Below are positions 33,873 to 43,263 of a stretch of DNA of 58,937 nucleotides, one piece after another. Every line of letters starts with the position of its first letter. The first letter of the stretch is position 1. The notes under the pieces are model-generated. The model did no database searches. It had not been told where the DNA came from and saw only the letters and a list, made by a program, of their open reading frames with translations. The stretch spans positions 1 to 58,937 of the forward strand of contig WTHB01000030.1 in assembly GCA_011523305.1 (NCBI GenBank), read 5' to 3'. A program made the translations under genes and the position numbers. The DNA is from Planctomycetaceae bacterium (GTDB taxonomy: Bacteria > Planctomycetota > Planctomycetia > Pirellulales > UBA1268).

Positions 33873-35321
33873 TTAACGAGAACGATGTTTCCAGGCAGCC
33901 CGGAAACTCTGCCCGGGGGGCGGTGGAAGATCGCGGGTGTCGAGCCACTGCTTCAGCAAGGGCGGCCGCAGCCGTTTAGCCAGGCCGAGCGTGTGACGGA
34001 ACAGCCACCCCCCCCCGGCAAATAGCCAGGGGCGGCGGGCCACCTGAACGAAGACCTTGTGGCCGAGTTTTTCGAGCCGACTCGGCGCCGTGCGGGCAGC
34101 GTTACGACGGTTGTGCAGCAGATGGTGATGAATGTCGATCCGCACCGGACAGGCATCGGTGCAGGCCCCGCAGAGCGAACTGGCCCCCGAGAGGTGATTC
34201 CAGTCGGCCAGGCCCCGCAAATGGGGCGTGATCACACTGCCAATCGGCCCCTGATAGGTGGTGCCGTACGTGAAGCCACCGACATTCTTGAAGATCGGGC
34301 AGACATTCAGGCAGGCCCCGCAGCGGATGCAGTGGAGGGCGTCCCGCTGCTCCGGATCGGCCAGCAGGGCCGTCCGGGAGTTGTCGAGGAGCACCAGGTG
34401 CATCTCCTCTGGCCCGTCTGCTTCACCATCCCGACGAGGACCCGCGTACAGCGTGTTGTAACAGGTGAGCGGCTGCCCAGCGCCGGCCGTGGCTAGCATC
34501 GGCAGCAGGACCGCCAGATCATCCAGATTGGCAACTACCTTCTCAATGCCCGAAAGGGCGATGTGCACCCGGGGCAGGGCGGCGGTCAGCCGAGCGTTGC
34601 CCTCGTTCTCGGTGATTGAGATCTGTCCAGTCTCGGCGACCAAAAAGTTGGCCCCCGTGATGCCAACATCAGCGTCCACGTAGAGCTGCCGCATGTAGCG
34701 GCGGGCAATCATCGTCAGTTCTTCGGGGCTGTCAGTCGGCTCGCTGCCGAGGTGCTCCTTGAACAGGTCGCTGATCTCATCCCGACGGACATGCATGCAG
34801 GGAAAAACAAAGTGGTACGGAGGTTCGCCTCGGAGTTGCTGGATGAACTCACCGAGGTCACTCTCCACCACGCCAAAGCCTTCACCCTCCAGCAGGGCAT
34901 TGAGGTGAATCTCCTCACTCGTCATGCACTTGCTTTTGACGATCGCCTTGGCCTTGGCCTCGCGGACAAGCCGCAGAATGATATCCCGCGCCTCGTTCGC
35001 ATCCCGGGCCCAGTGCACCTGGCCGCCGCCGGCCTCGAAGTTGGCGACAAAGCGGGGCAGCAGTTCATCGAGCCGGTTGACGGCCGACCATTTGGCCAAG
35101 CTGGCAGCGTCGCGGGCATGCTCCCAGTCGCGGAACCGGGCCTTCTGGGCATCCCGGTTGACGTAGTACCCGCCCAGGGCCTTGCGAACAAAAAGCCGGT
35201 GGCCCAGGTCGCGAACGTGAGTTGCCGCATCGCTCAAAAACCGCTTTTTGGCGGTGCGGGGAGAGGCTGCTGCAGCGGCCGCTGGCGACGTGGATTCCGG
35301 AGGAGAGGTGAGCGTTGCCAT
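33873..35321 (-). CDS. lutB: LutB/YkgF-type iron-sulfur protein
   Basis: 482 residues. A LUD domain (about 80-310) contains AIVKSKCMTSEEIHLNALLE, GITGANFLVAETGQISITEN and LTAALPRVHIALSGIEKVV. It is followed by a ferredoxin-like segment with two [4Fe-4S] motifs, CIRCGACLNVCPIF and CGACTDACPVRIDIHHHLL. LutB is the subunit linking lactate oxidation to the electron chain in the LutABC complex. It precedes lutC. The C-terminal ~80 residues are basic and less conserved, as is usual. The divergent neighbour is a GspE-type ATPase gene. Confidence 0.94.
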   Translation of the reverse strand: MATLTSPPESTSPAAAAAASPRTAKKRFLSDAATHVRDLGHRLFVRKALGGYYVNRDAQKARFRDWEHARDAASLAKWSAVNRLDELLPRFVANFEAGGGQVHWARDANEARDIILRLVREAKAKAIVKSKCMTSEEIHLNALLEGEGFGVVESDLGEFIQQLRGEPPYHFVFPCMHVRRDEISDLFKEHLGSEPTDSPEELTMIARRYMRQLYVDADVGITGANFLVAETGQISITENEGNARLTAALPRVHIALSGIEKVVANLDDLAVLLPMLATAGAGQPLTCYNTLYAGPRRDGEADGPEEMHLVLLDNSRTALLADPEQRDALHCIRCGACLNVCPIFKNVGGFTYGTTYQGPIGSVITPHLRGLADWNHLSGASSLCGACTDACPVRIDIHHHLLHNRRNAARTAPSRLEKLGHKVFVQVARRPWLFAGGGWLFRHTLGLAKRLRPPLLKQWLDTRDLPPPPGQSFRAAWKHRSR

Positions 35322-35527
35322 ACCCCTATCATAGCCGCAAGCGGGTCAATTTCAGGAGCGATCCCACAGCCGCATGCTGGCAGCCAGCCGTCATCGGCCC
35401 TGCGGATTCCCGGCCGCCTTGGATTTGGCCCTGTTTTCACGGTAGAACTACTATTGAGTTCTCGAGGTGCTGGCTTCTTCACGAAAGTCAGTCGTGAAGC
35501 CGTCCCGAGACACCCCGGAAGCCCCCG

Positions 35528-37174
35528 ATGGAACACCTGCTCGCACCAGCCGCACTCGACCGCCTGTTCTGGCTGGGCGGTGCCTGGCTTGTTCTCTGCG
35601 TGGCCTGGACGGCAGCCTGCCTCTGGGTTGCCGAAGATGCTGAAGACATCCTCGGCAAGGCGATGCCCTGGCACCTGGGTTTCGTGGTGGCCGGAAGCGT
35701 GTTCCTTTTCATCAGTTTCATGTGGGGCATCGCCACGACCCCGCTCTTCTGGCTGGTCTTTCTCGCTGGCCTGATCCTTTACACCATCACCCGCGATAGA
35801 AAGGCTCCCTCGCAGGAACGCATTTTCAGCGTTCACTTCCTACGGAAGAGTCTTCTGGCCATCGCTGACAAACTCGGCGTGGGCGAGAGCGTCAAAAAGG
35901 TAATGAACAAGTCCCCTGGGGAACTCCTCAGCAGCAAGACAGAAAGCACCGTCGTTCTTCTCAAGAAGGACGGCACCCCCATCGAGGGCCAGACCGGCAG
36001 CCTCGATCGGGCCGCCTCGAAGGCGGTTCAGAAGGTTCGAGATCTGTTTCAGCAGGCGATTGCCGCAGGGGCGACTGACGTTCACTTTGAACCGAAGAGT
36101 GGCGAAGAGGTTGCGGTCCGCTGCCGCGTCGACGGTGTCATGCAAAACATGACGGTTCTCTGGGCTGCAGAGGGCCGGTCGTCGGTCTCAGCCCTCAAGG
36201 TACTGGCTGACATGGATATCGCGGAACGGCGGCGGCCACAGGACGGTACGTTTGCGGTGCTCTTCAAGGGCCGGAAGTTCGATGTTCGGGCCGCCTCAGG
36301 GCCAACCAACTTCGGCGAGAAAATGGCCCTGCGACTGCTCGACTCTGACGGCAACATCGTCAAGCAGGGTCTCGAGGGGATCGGCATGAGCCAGTCGGTT
36401 ACCAAGCAGATGCAGCAGATCATCCACCAGCCGCACGGCATGCTGATCGTCTGCGGCCCGACCGGCTCGGGGAAGACCACCACACTCTATACCGCTCTGG
36501 GCGAAATTGATGTCTTTTCCCGGAACATCGTCACGATTGAAGACCCGATTGAGTACCGGCTCGAAAACATCTCGCAGACAGCCGTGAACGTGGCGGCCGA
36601 CCTGACCTTTGCGAAGATCCTCCGTTCGACGCTGCGACAAGACCCCGACGTCATCCTCGTCGGTGAAGTTCGCGACAAGGAGACCGCCGAGATCGCCATG
36701 CAGGCAGCCCTGACCGGCCACTTCGTCTTTACCACCCTGCATGCCAACGACTCGGCTACGACCGTAACGCGACTCCTGGACATCGGCATCGACTCCACGC
36801 TGATCCAATCGGCGGTGTCGGCGGTCCTGGCCCAACGATTGGTGCGGGTACTCTGTAAGCGGTGCAAGGAGGCCTTCACCCCGCCGCTGGAATTTCTGCA
36901 AAAACTTGGTGTCCCCGCTGGCCAACAACTGACACTCTACAAAGAGACGGGCTGCCCGAAATGCATGGAAACCGGCTACAAGGGTCGGACTGGCATTCAT
37001 GAACTCTTGGTGTTCAACAACGAGATCCGTGACCTGCTCGTTGGCCGCCCCTCGATTCAGGAGATCCGCGCCACCGGCCGCAAAGCCGGCATGAAAACCC
37101 TCAAACAGTCCGGCCTCCAAAAGACGGTCGCGGGGATCACCAGCCTCAACGAAGTAATGCGGGTTGCGAAGTAG
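35528..37174 (+). CDS. GspE/PilB-type secretion ATPase with N-terminal membrane helices
   Basis: 548 residues. Instead of a soluble N1 domain the protein starts with about three hydrophobic helices (residues ~12-90), then a linker and the ATPase: IAAGATDVHFEPKSGEEVAV (N2), GMLIVCGPTGSGKTTTLYT (Walker A), TIEDPIEYRLENISQTAVNV (Asp box), RQDPDVILVGEVRDKETAEI (Walker B) and AMQAALTGHFVFTTLHAND (His box). Two CxxC pairs (CKRC and CPKC) form the zinc site. Such ATPases power type II secretion or type IV pilus assembly, which would suit the pseudopilin-like DUF1559 proteins. It sits alone, with no inner-membrane platform gene nearby. Confidence 0.92.
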   Translation: MEHLLAPAALDRLFWLGGAWLVLCVAWTAACLWVAEDAEDILGKAMPWHLGFVVAGSVFLFISFMWGIATTPLFWLVFLAGLILYTITRDRKAPSQERIFSVHFLRKSLLAIADKLGVGESVKKVMNKSPGELLSSKTESTVVLLKKDGTPIEGQTGSLDRAASKAVQKVRDLFQQAIAAGATDVHFEPKSGEEVAVRCRVDGVMQNMTVLWAAEGRSSVSALKVLADMDIAERRRPQDGTFAVLFKGRKFDVRAASGPTNFGEKMALRLLDSDGNIVKQGLEGIGMSQSVTKQMQQIIHQPHGMLIVCGPTGSGKTTTLYTALGEIDVFSRNIVTIEDPIEYRLENISQTAVNVAADLTFAKILRSTLRQDPDVILVGEVRDKETAEIAMQAALTGHFVFTTLHANDSATTVTRLLDIGIDSTLIQSAVSAVLAQRLVRVLCKRCKEAFTPPLEFLQKLGVPAGQQLTLYKETGCPKCMETGYKGRTGIHELLVFNNEIRDLLVGRPSIQEIRATGRKAGMKTLKQSGLQKTVAGITSLNEVMRVAK

Positions 37175-37198
37175 CGAGCCTTCTCAGGAAACCAGCTG

Positions 37199-38212
37199 AT
37201 GACCATGCCTGTAGCCGGGCTGATGCAAACCCTCGGCGACCTCCTCATCCTAGCCATCGTGCTCGGCACGGCTGCGTATGGCGCCTCCAGCGGCCTGTTC
37301 ATTGCCACCCTCATCGGCATGCAGTCGCTGACCGCCGTCATGATAGCCCTCGGCTTTTTGCAGCCGTGCGCCGCATTGCTGATCTCGCTCGACATGCCAC
37401 CGGTCTACGCAGTGCCTGTGGCCTTCGGCCTGCTCGCCCTCGGCACCGCGGTGATCCTGCGGCTGCTGATTGGCCGCTATGTTCCGGCCGACGCGGTCTC
37501 GTTTGAGCCACTTGTCGACAAGGTGGGCGGAGGCCTGCTCGGTGGCATCGCCGGGCTCATCGCCGCTGGCGGCGTGCTGCTCGCCCTGTCGATTCTGCCG
37601 CTGCCGTCCACGCTGCGGCTTGCGCCTGGCGCCTTGCGGTTTGATCCGGGCAGCGGCCTGCTGCGAACCTTTGCGCGAGTCGCTGTTCCCGAGAAGACGC
37701 AGCAGAAGATTCTGCTTGAGGGTGATCTAAGGGGCGAGGATGGAAACGGTTGGGCGGTGGTGACTGTCGATGAGGAAACTGGGAAACCCAACTATCCTCC
37801 TGATGGGCGGATTCCGCCAGAACCGCCCGCCGATGGGTCAGAACCAGCCCCATTCGACCCACCACCACCCGGCATCTGGAGTGAGCCCTTCGCGGATCGC
37901 AACGGCAACGGGACTCGCGATGAGTCGGAAGCCTTTCTCGACTATGTCCCCGACGGCACCTTCACCAAGGCCGCCCTCAAGCAGCCGAGGCTGCCACCCG
38001 ACCACACCTACGTTGGCCAAAGCGAGGCATTCTTCGTGGGCCTCCGCGAACGCTACCTGAACAACCAGTGGGAACGCTGGACGCTCACGCCTGTCACCTG
38101 GGACGACCTTTACCCAGAGGACCTGAGCAGTGAAGCCGACACCGACTCAACCGCCGGTGATGACACGCCAGAAGAACCTGAGCGACGACGGCGACGGCTC
38201 GACTTTGAGTAA
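37199..38212 (+). CDS. CvpA-like membrane protein
   Basis: 337 residues, ATG at 37199, 24 nt after the ATPase gene, so probably cotranscribed. Four hydrophobic helices (about 8-30, 33-52, 62-83, 105-128) form a CvpA-type membrane domain (LGDLLILAIVLGTAAYGASS, GLLGGIAGLIAAGGVLLALS). A soluble C-terminal part follows, rich in Pro, Asp and Glu, with a Ca-binding-like DRNGNGTRDE stretch. CvpA proteins affect envelope homeostasis. The C-terminal extension is not part of canonical CvpA (about 160 residues). Confidence 0.75.
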   Translation: MTMPVAGLMQTLGDLLILAIVLGTAAYGASSGLFIATLIGMQSLTAVMIALGFLQPCAALLISLDMPPVYAVPVAFGLLALGTAVILRLLIGRYVPADAVSFEPLVDKVGGGLLGGIAGLIAAGGVLLALSILPLPSTLRLAPGALRFDPGSGLLRTFARVAVPEKTQQKILLEGDLRGEDGNGWAVVTVDEETGKPNYPPDGRIPPEPPADGSEPAPFDPPPPGIWSEPFADRNGNGTRDESEAFLDYVPDGTFTKAALKQPRLPPDHTYVGQSEAFFVGLRERYLNNQWERWTLTPVTWDDLYPEDLSSEADTDSTAGDDTPEEPERRRRRLDFE

Positions 38213-38258
38213 TACCGGTTCGGCGTGAGGCTGCCGGCCGCAGCGAGTTCCACCGCAA

Positions 38259-39011
38259 TCAGGCCGGTGCGGCCTCGACGGTTCCGGCCAGCACTTCTGC
38301 CAAATGCACCGTCCGCAGAGGTTCACCGGCTCCGCTGCGGCAGCCCTGCTTGGAAAGCCAGCCGTCAAGTTGCAGCTGGCAGCTTGGGTCACTGGACACG
38401 ATGTAGTCGCATTCCGTCCGGGTCAGGGAGGTGCCCTTCACCTCGGCCATGGCCGTCGAAATCATCGGAAACTTCACGCTGAACAGGCCGCCGAAGCCAC
38501 AGCAGCTTTCCGCCTCATCACACTCAATCAGTTCGAGATCCTGGACCGCCTGGAGCAGCTGCCGCGGCTCATCCCGAATACCGAGTTCCCGCAGGCCGTG
38601 GCAGCCATCATGGTAGGTGACCCGGTGCGGAAACCGGGCCCCGACGTCGGTAACGCCGAGTTTCTTGACGAGGAACTCGCCAAACTCAAAGGTCTTGGCC
38701 GCCAGATCGAGCGCCGCCGTCTCATGCGGGGTGCCCTCAAGCAGTTGCGGATAGAAAACCCGCATCATGGCCACGCAGGACCCGCTCGGGCCGACCACCG
38801 CTTCTGCATCGGCGAAGATCTCGACCGCCCGGGCTGCCACGGCCCGGGCTTCATCCCAGTAGCCCGCGTTGAAACTCGGCTGGCCGCAGCAGGTCTGGGC
38901 ATCCCGAAACGCACAAGTGTGTCCCAGCCGCTCAAGGACGGTTGCCACCGCCAACCCCACTCGGGGAGCCATCTGGTCAACAAAGCAGGGAATGAAAAGG
39001 TCGACGTTCAT
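38259..39011 (-). CDS. lutA: LutA/YkgE-type (Fe-S) oxidoreductase
   Basis: 250 residues with two CCG domains: VDLFIPCFVDQMAPRVGLAV with DAQTCCGQPSFNAGYWDEA, and RVTYHDGCHGLRELGIRDEP with CDEAESCCGFGGLFSVKFP. These cysteines bind the unusual [4Fe-4S] clusters of the LutA/GlpC/HdrB group. It completes the LutABC lactate oxidation complex but is separated from lutBC by the ATPase and CvpA-like genes, which run on the other strand. It lies 70 nt downstream of sucD on the same strand and may be read from the sucCD transcript. Confidence 0.93.
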   Translation of the reverse strand: MNVDLFIPCFVDQMAPRVGLAVATVLERLGHTCAFRDAQTCCGQPSFNAGYWDEARAVAARAVEIFADAEAVVGPSGSCVAMMRVFYPQLLEGTPHETAALDLAAKTFEFGEFLVKKLGVTDVGARFPHRVTYHDGCHGLRELGIRDEPRQLLQAVQDLELIECDEAESCCGFGGLFSVKFPMISTAMAEVKGTSLTRTECDYIVSSDPSCQLQLDGWLSKQGCRSGAGEPLRTVHLAEVLAGTVEAAPA

Positions 39012-39081
39012 ACGCTCCAGTGTAGCCAGCGTCGGCGGGCAACCCAGCCGATTCTCCGGTCAACCCAATGACCGAAAGCGA

Positions 39082-39960
39082 TCAAGCCTTCCGTGCGATC
39101 GCCCGGACCATCGCCGCCCCCATGTCGGCCGGGCTTTCCGCAATCTCAATGCCGGCATCCCGGAGCGCTTCCAGCTTGGCCTCGGCTGTTCCTTTGCCGC
39201 CCGAGATAATTGCACCAGCGTGGCCCATCCGCTTCCCGGGCGGAGCCGTCCGACCAGCAATGAATGCCGCCACCGGCTTGGTGACATGCTCCTTGACGAA
39301 CGCCGCCGCCTCCTCTTCGGCCGACCCGCCAATCTCACCCATCATCAGAATCGAGTGCGTATCCGGGTCTTCCTCAAAGAGTTTGAGGATATCGATGAAG
39401 CTGGAGCCGACCAGCGGATCACCGCCGAGGCCGACGCAGGAGCTCTGCCCATGCCCCAGTTGGGTCAACTGCCAGACCGCCTCATATGTCAGCGTCCCCG
39501 AGCGACTCATCACCCCGACGTGTCCAGGGGTATGAATGTAGCCTGGCATGATCCCGATCTTGCACTCACCCGGCGTGATCACCCCGGGGCAGTTGGGCCC
39601 AACCAGCCGGCTGCCTGAGGCCTCCACCACCGGCATCACCCGCGCCATATCGAGCACCGGGATGCCCTCGGTGATGGCGATCACCAGTTCGATACCGGCC
39701 GCCACGGCCTCGAGAATGGCGTCGCCCGCAAAGGGAGGCGGCACGAAAATCATCGTAGCGTTGGCGCCGGTGGCATCGCGGGCTTCGGCAACGGTGTTGA
39801 AGACAGGAAGATCAGCGATCGTCTCCCCGCCCTTCCCCGGCGTCACGCCACCGACCATGCGGGTGCCGTACTCCAGGCAGCCCCGGGTATGAAACTCACC
39901 GACCTTGCCGGTGATGCCCTGACAGAGAACGCGGGTGTCGCGGTTGACGAGAATACTCAT
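39082..39960 (-). CDS. sucD: Succinate-CoA ligase, alpha subunit
   Basis: 292 residues, full length. [20 protein letters not shown] is the CoA-binding start, [19 protein letters not shown] follows, [20 protein letters not shown] is family-specific, and [17 protein letters not shown] carries the phospho-histidine. With SucC it makes succinate from succinyl-CoA with formation of ATP or GTP in the TCA cycle. It lies 54 nt downstream of sucC. Confidence 0.97.
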   Translation of the reverse strand: MSILVNRDTRVLCQGITGKVGEFHTRGCLEYGTRMVGGVTPGKGGETIADLPVFNTVAEARDATGANATMIFVPPPFAGDAILEAVAAGIELVIAITEGIPVLDMARVMPVVEASGSRLVGPNCPGVITPGECKIGIMPGYIHTPGHVGVMSRSGTLTYEAVWQLTQLGHGQSSCVGLGGDPLVGSSFIDILKLFEEDPDTHSILMMGEIGGSAEEEAAAFVKEHVTKPVAAFIAGRTAPPGKRMGHAGAIISGGKGTAEAKLEALRDAGIEIAESPADMGAAMVRAIARKA

Positions 39961-40014
39961 GGAAAAACCCGATGGCGGAAGCCGGCGTGCGGCAAAAGGA
40001 GAAACGAAACAAGG

Positions 40015-41199
40015 TCAAGCCTTGACTGCGGCAACAATTTTCTGGGCCGCGTCGGTGAGGCCATCAGCGGTGATAATCGACGTGTCACTGGAGGCGAGAA
40101 TCTTCTTGCCCTCCTCGACTTCAGTGCCCTCCAGGCGGACCACGAGTGGCACCGTGAAACCGACTGTTTTGGAGGCTTCAACCAAAGCAGTCGCAATCGT
40201 GGTGCATCGCATGATGCCCCCAAAGATGTTGACCAGAATACCTTTGACATTGGCATCAGAAAGGATGATCCGAAATGCCTCGGTCACCTGTTCGACATTC
40301 GCCCCGCCCCCAACATCGAGGAAGTTGGCCGGCTCTCCGCCGTGGTACTTGATCAGATCCATGGTGCTCATCGCCAGCCCCGCCCCGTTGACGAGGCAAC
40401 CGATTTCACCACTGAGTTTGACGTAGGAGAGCCCCGCCGCCGCCGCCCGGATTTCCGCAGGCTCTTCCTCGGCCTCATCCCGCAGGGCCGCAATGTCCTT
40501 GTGGCGAAACAGGGCGTTGTCATCGAAGGTCATCTTGGCATCGAGGGCAACCAGTGTACCTTCCTGCGTGAGCACCAGCGGATTGATTTCGAGCAAGGAC
40601 GCATCGAGCGCAACGAAGGCCTTGCAGAGGGCCCGGAAGAATTGCTCAGCATACCGCCAGCTCTTCGTTGGCAGTTCAAGTTTGGAGGCCAGCAGCCGGG
40701 CCTGATAGGCCCCTAGGCCGCGATCGGGATCAAAGGGCTCGGAGAGAATCAGCTCAGGCGTCTTGGCTGCCACCTCCTCGATGTCCATCCCACCGGCCGT
40801 GCTCGCGATGAGTACCGGCGAGCCGGCGGCCCGGTCGACCAGAATGGCGCAGTAGAGTTCGCGGTCGATGGCACAGCCGCTCTCGACGAACACCTGCCGG
40901 ACGGTCTGCCCCTCCGGACCGGTCTGGATCGTCACCAGCGTCTTGTCGAGCAGGCCCGCAGCAATCCGAGCGGCGTCCTCGGCCGACTTGGCAAGTTCCA
41001 CACCCCGCTGCTCCGACCCGACCACCTGGCCCTTGCCACGGCCACCGGCATGGATCTGAGCCTTGACCGCACAGACTGGCGTCCCCAGCGCGGTGTAGGC
41101 CGCGGCAGCCTCCTCGGGTGTCCGAGCGACTTTCCCGTCAAGCACCGGTACGCCGGCGGCCCGGAGCAGGTCCTTGGCCTGATATTCATGGATTTTCAT
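40015..41199 (-). CDS. sucC: Succinate-CoA ligase (ADP-forming), beta subunit
   Basis: 394 residues from the ATG at 41199 ([20 protein letters not shown]), the universal start; AGGAAG precedes it. The ATP-grasp domain has [16 protein letters not shown]; the C-terminal domain has [20 protein letters not shown] and [17 protein letters not shown], with the usual Gly-rich phosphate site. It heads the sucC-sucD unit; a promoter is visible at 41277-41305. The divergent neighbour is the flavin monooxygenase gene. Confidence 0.97.
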   Translation of the reverse strand: MKIHEYQAKDLLRAAGVPVLDGKVARTPEEAAAAYTALGTPVCAVKAQIHAGGRGKGQVVGSEQRGVELAKSAEDAARIAAGLLDKTLVTIQTGPEGQTVRQVFVESGCAIDRELYCAILVDRAAGSPVLIASTAGGMDIEEVAAKTPELILSEPFDPDRGLGAYQARLLASKLELPTKSWRYAEQFFRALCKAFVALDASLLEINPLVLTQEGTLVALDAKMTFDDNALFRHKDIAALRDEAEEEPAEIRAAAAGLSYVKLSGEIGCLVNGAGLAMSTMDLIKYHGGEPANFLDVGGGANVEQVTEAFRIILSDANVKGILVNIFGGIMRCTTIATALVEASKTVGFTVPLVVRLEGTEVEEGKKILASSDTSIITADGLTDAAQKIVAAVKA

Positions 41200-41602
41200 G
41201 GCGGCACTTCCTGACAACAACTGGAACGACGCCCACCGCACCCCTTCAATGGGGCCGTGGACCGGTCTATCTCCCTACTATGGCAGGAACAAACCGGCCT
41301 TCCAACCGCCGCCAACGAACCGCTGTCCTGAGGGCACTTTGCCGCAGCCCAGCCGCCCGCCACACCATGGATCTGGCACCACAACAACGCGCCCGCTGCG
41401 GTCACCTTAGCCACCGGTCAGCCCCGACAATTCAGCCAGACTGAGCGAAAAAAACCGACCTGGTTTCCCGGGACCTCGCTGGTTGCCCGGGCACCCAGGG
41501 TGGGGTGTTCCGGAAAGATCTCTTTCCTTCGACGAACAAAACAAGGAAAAGCCTCTCCAGCCGGACCGACCTGCGAAGGCATCCACCCCCCACTTGCTCG
41601 TC
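41200..41602. other. Divergent region between sucC and monooxygenase genes
   Basis: 403 nt. It holds the sucC promoter (41277-41305). The rest is GC-rich with CCCGGG repeats (41467-41491) that could pair. The reading frame of the monooxygenase is open back to 41483 but has no family sequence there. Nothing else is seen. Confidence 0.5.
41277..41305 (-). promoter_or_regulatory. Sigma70-type promoter of sucCD
   Basis: On the minus strand, TTGGAA (41305-41300), 17 nt spacer, CATAGT (41282-41277). The predicted transcript would begin near 41270, giving a leader of about 70 nt before sucC. Confidence 0.6.
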
Positions 41603-43186
41603 ATGCCACTTACCCTCCACCGCCCTGACCGTGAGGAGCAGCACCACAGCGAGGTAGCGATTCTCGGGGCAGGCTTTGCGGGCATCTGTATGGCGATCCG
41701 CCTGCGGCAGCAGGGGCACTGTGATGTGGTCCTGTATGAAAGGGCAACGTCACTCGGTGGCACCTGGCGGGACAACACCTACCCCGGCTGTGGCTGCGAC
41801 GTGCCATCGCACCTCTACAGCCTGTCGTTTGCCCGCAACCCCGACTGGTCCCGGACCTACGCCCCCCAGCATGAGATCCTGGCCTATATCAAGGACGTCG
41901 CCACCCGGTATCGGCTTGAAGAGGCAACCCGGTTCAGCACTGAGATTGTCGACCTTCGCTGGCAGGCAGCAGCCGGCCGCTGGGAACTGACTGCTGCAGA
42001 TGGCCGCCAGTTCACCGCGGGCGTGGTAATCTCGGCAATGGGTGGCCTGCACATTCCCTCAACGCCAGACCTGCCTGGCCGGGACACGTTCCGTGGGGTG
42101 GCCTTCCATTCAGCCCGCTGGCAACACGACATCGACCTCACCGGCAAACGGGTGGCAGTCATCGGCACCGGCGCCAGTGCCATCCAGATCGTGCCGGAGA
42201 TTGCCCCACAGGTTGCACAGCTCACGGTCTTCCAGCGTACGCCAGCCTGGATTCTCCCCCGCAACGATCGCCTGACCACGCCCTTCAGCCGCTGGGCGAT
42301 GCGGTACGTTCCGGGCCTACAGTCGCTCCGGCGACTGAGCCAATATTGGGCAGCCGAGCCGATCGCGGTTGGCTTCTCACTCAAACCGAAGGCACTGGGG
42401 AGTAGCCAGAAACGGGCGGACCGATTCATGCGAAGCCAGATCAATGATCCAGCGATTCAGGCTCAGCTCGTGCCCCCTTACTCCATCGGCTGCAAGCGGG
42501 TGCTGCTCTCTGACACCTTCTATCCAACGCTGAATCGAGCCAACGTCGACCTAGTCACCCGATCGATTGCCGGACTTACCCCGGATGGCCTCGTCACCGA
42601 GAACGGAAACCACTGGCCGGCCGATGTGCTGATCTACGCCACGGGCTTCAAGCCCTTCAACCCAACCCATCAAGTCCGGATTGCAGGCCGAGACGGTCGG
42701 GTGCTGGCGGACGACTGGGCGAGCGGGCCCGAAGCCTTCAAGGGTGTTGCAGTTGCGGGCTACCCCAACTTTTTCATGCTGATGGGCCCCAACTCTGGGC
42801 TGGGCCACTCGTCGATCCTGCTGATGATCGAGGCCCAGGTCGGGTACATCAGCCGGTGCCTGCGGTGGCTGAAACGGTCCCGCTGGCGGGGCGGCCCCAT
42901 GCGAGCCATTGAGGTCCGACCGGAAAGCCAGCGGTCATACAATGCGTGGCTGCAGCAACGGTTCACGGGAACGGTCTGGAACCGTGAGCCTGACGGGAAC
43001 CTCGGCAGCTGTTCCAGTTGGTACCAGACTGCCAGCGGTAGGAACTTCACCCTCTGGCCAAGTTTTGCGACGGCCTATCTCTGGACGATGCGACAGCCTG
43101 ACCCCAGCTGCTTCTTCGACGCTAATCACCAGGCCTCCACCCCGGAACAGCCACCGGCTGGTGGCGCCCACCGGCAGGCGGCCTGA
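41603..43186 (+). CDS. Flavin-containing monooxygenase, Baeyer-Villiger type
   Basis: 527 residues from the ATG at 41603. The FAD Rossmann motif is VAILGAGFAGICMAIRLRQQ, followed by GGTWRDNTYPGCGCDVPSHL. FRGVAFHSARW (residue ~163) fits the FxGxxxHxxxW fingerprint of Baeyer-Villiger monooxygenases. The NADPH motif is VAVIGTGASAIQIVPEIAP, and ATGFKPFNPTH is the late ATG motif. It would insert oxygen next to a carbonyl, using NADPH and O2. The substrate is unknown and no obvious pathway neighbours are present. Confidence 0.92.
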   Translation: MPLTLHRPDREEQHHSEVAILGAGFAGICMAIRLRQQGHCDVVLYERATSLGGTWRDNTYPGCGCDVPSHLYSLSFARNPDWSRTYAPQHEILAYIKDVATRYRLEEATRFSTEIVDLRWQAAAGRWELTAADGRQFTAGVVISAMGGLHIPSTPDLPGRDTFRGVAFHSARWQHDIDLTGKRVAVIGTGASAIQIVPEIAPQVAQLTVFQRTPAWILPRNDRLTTPFSRWAMRYVPGLQSLRRLSQYWAAEPIAVGFSLKPKALGSSQKRADRFMRSQINDPAIQAQLVPPYSIGCKRVLLSDTFYPTLNRANVDLVTRSIAGLTPDGLVTENGNHWPADVLIYATGFKPFNPTHQVRIAGRDGRVLADDWASGPEAFKGVAVAGYPNFFMLMGPNSGLGHSSILLMIEAQVGYISRCLRWLKRSRWRGGPMRAIEVRPESQRSYNAWLQQRFTGTVWNREPDGNLGSCSSWYQTASGRNFTLWPSFATAYLWTMRQPDPSCFFDANHQASTPEQPPAGGAHRQAA

Positions 43187-43263
43187 CATCGGCAGAAAAA
43201 CTCGTCTTTGCAGCCGGCTGCCCCAGCCGAGAAGATTCTTGGACGCCCCCAACGGCCGAGTCC

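Noticed and set aside
34752-35774. 340-residue plus-strand open frame
   Set aside because: It is antisense to lutB and runs into the ATPase gene; the LutB iron-sulfur motifs prove the other strand.
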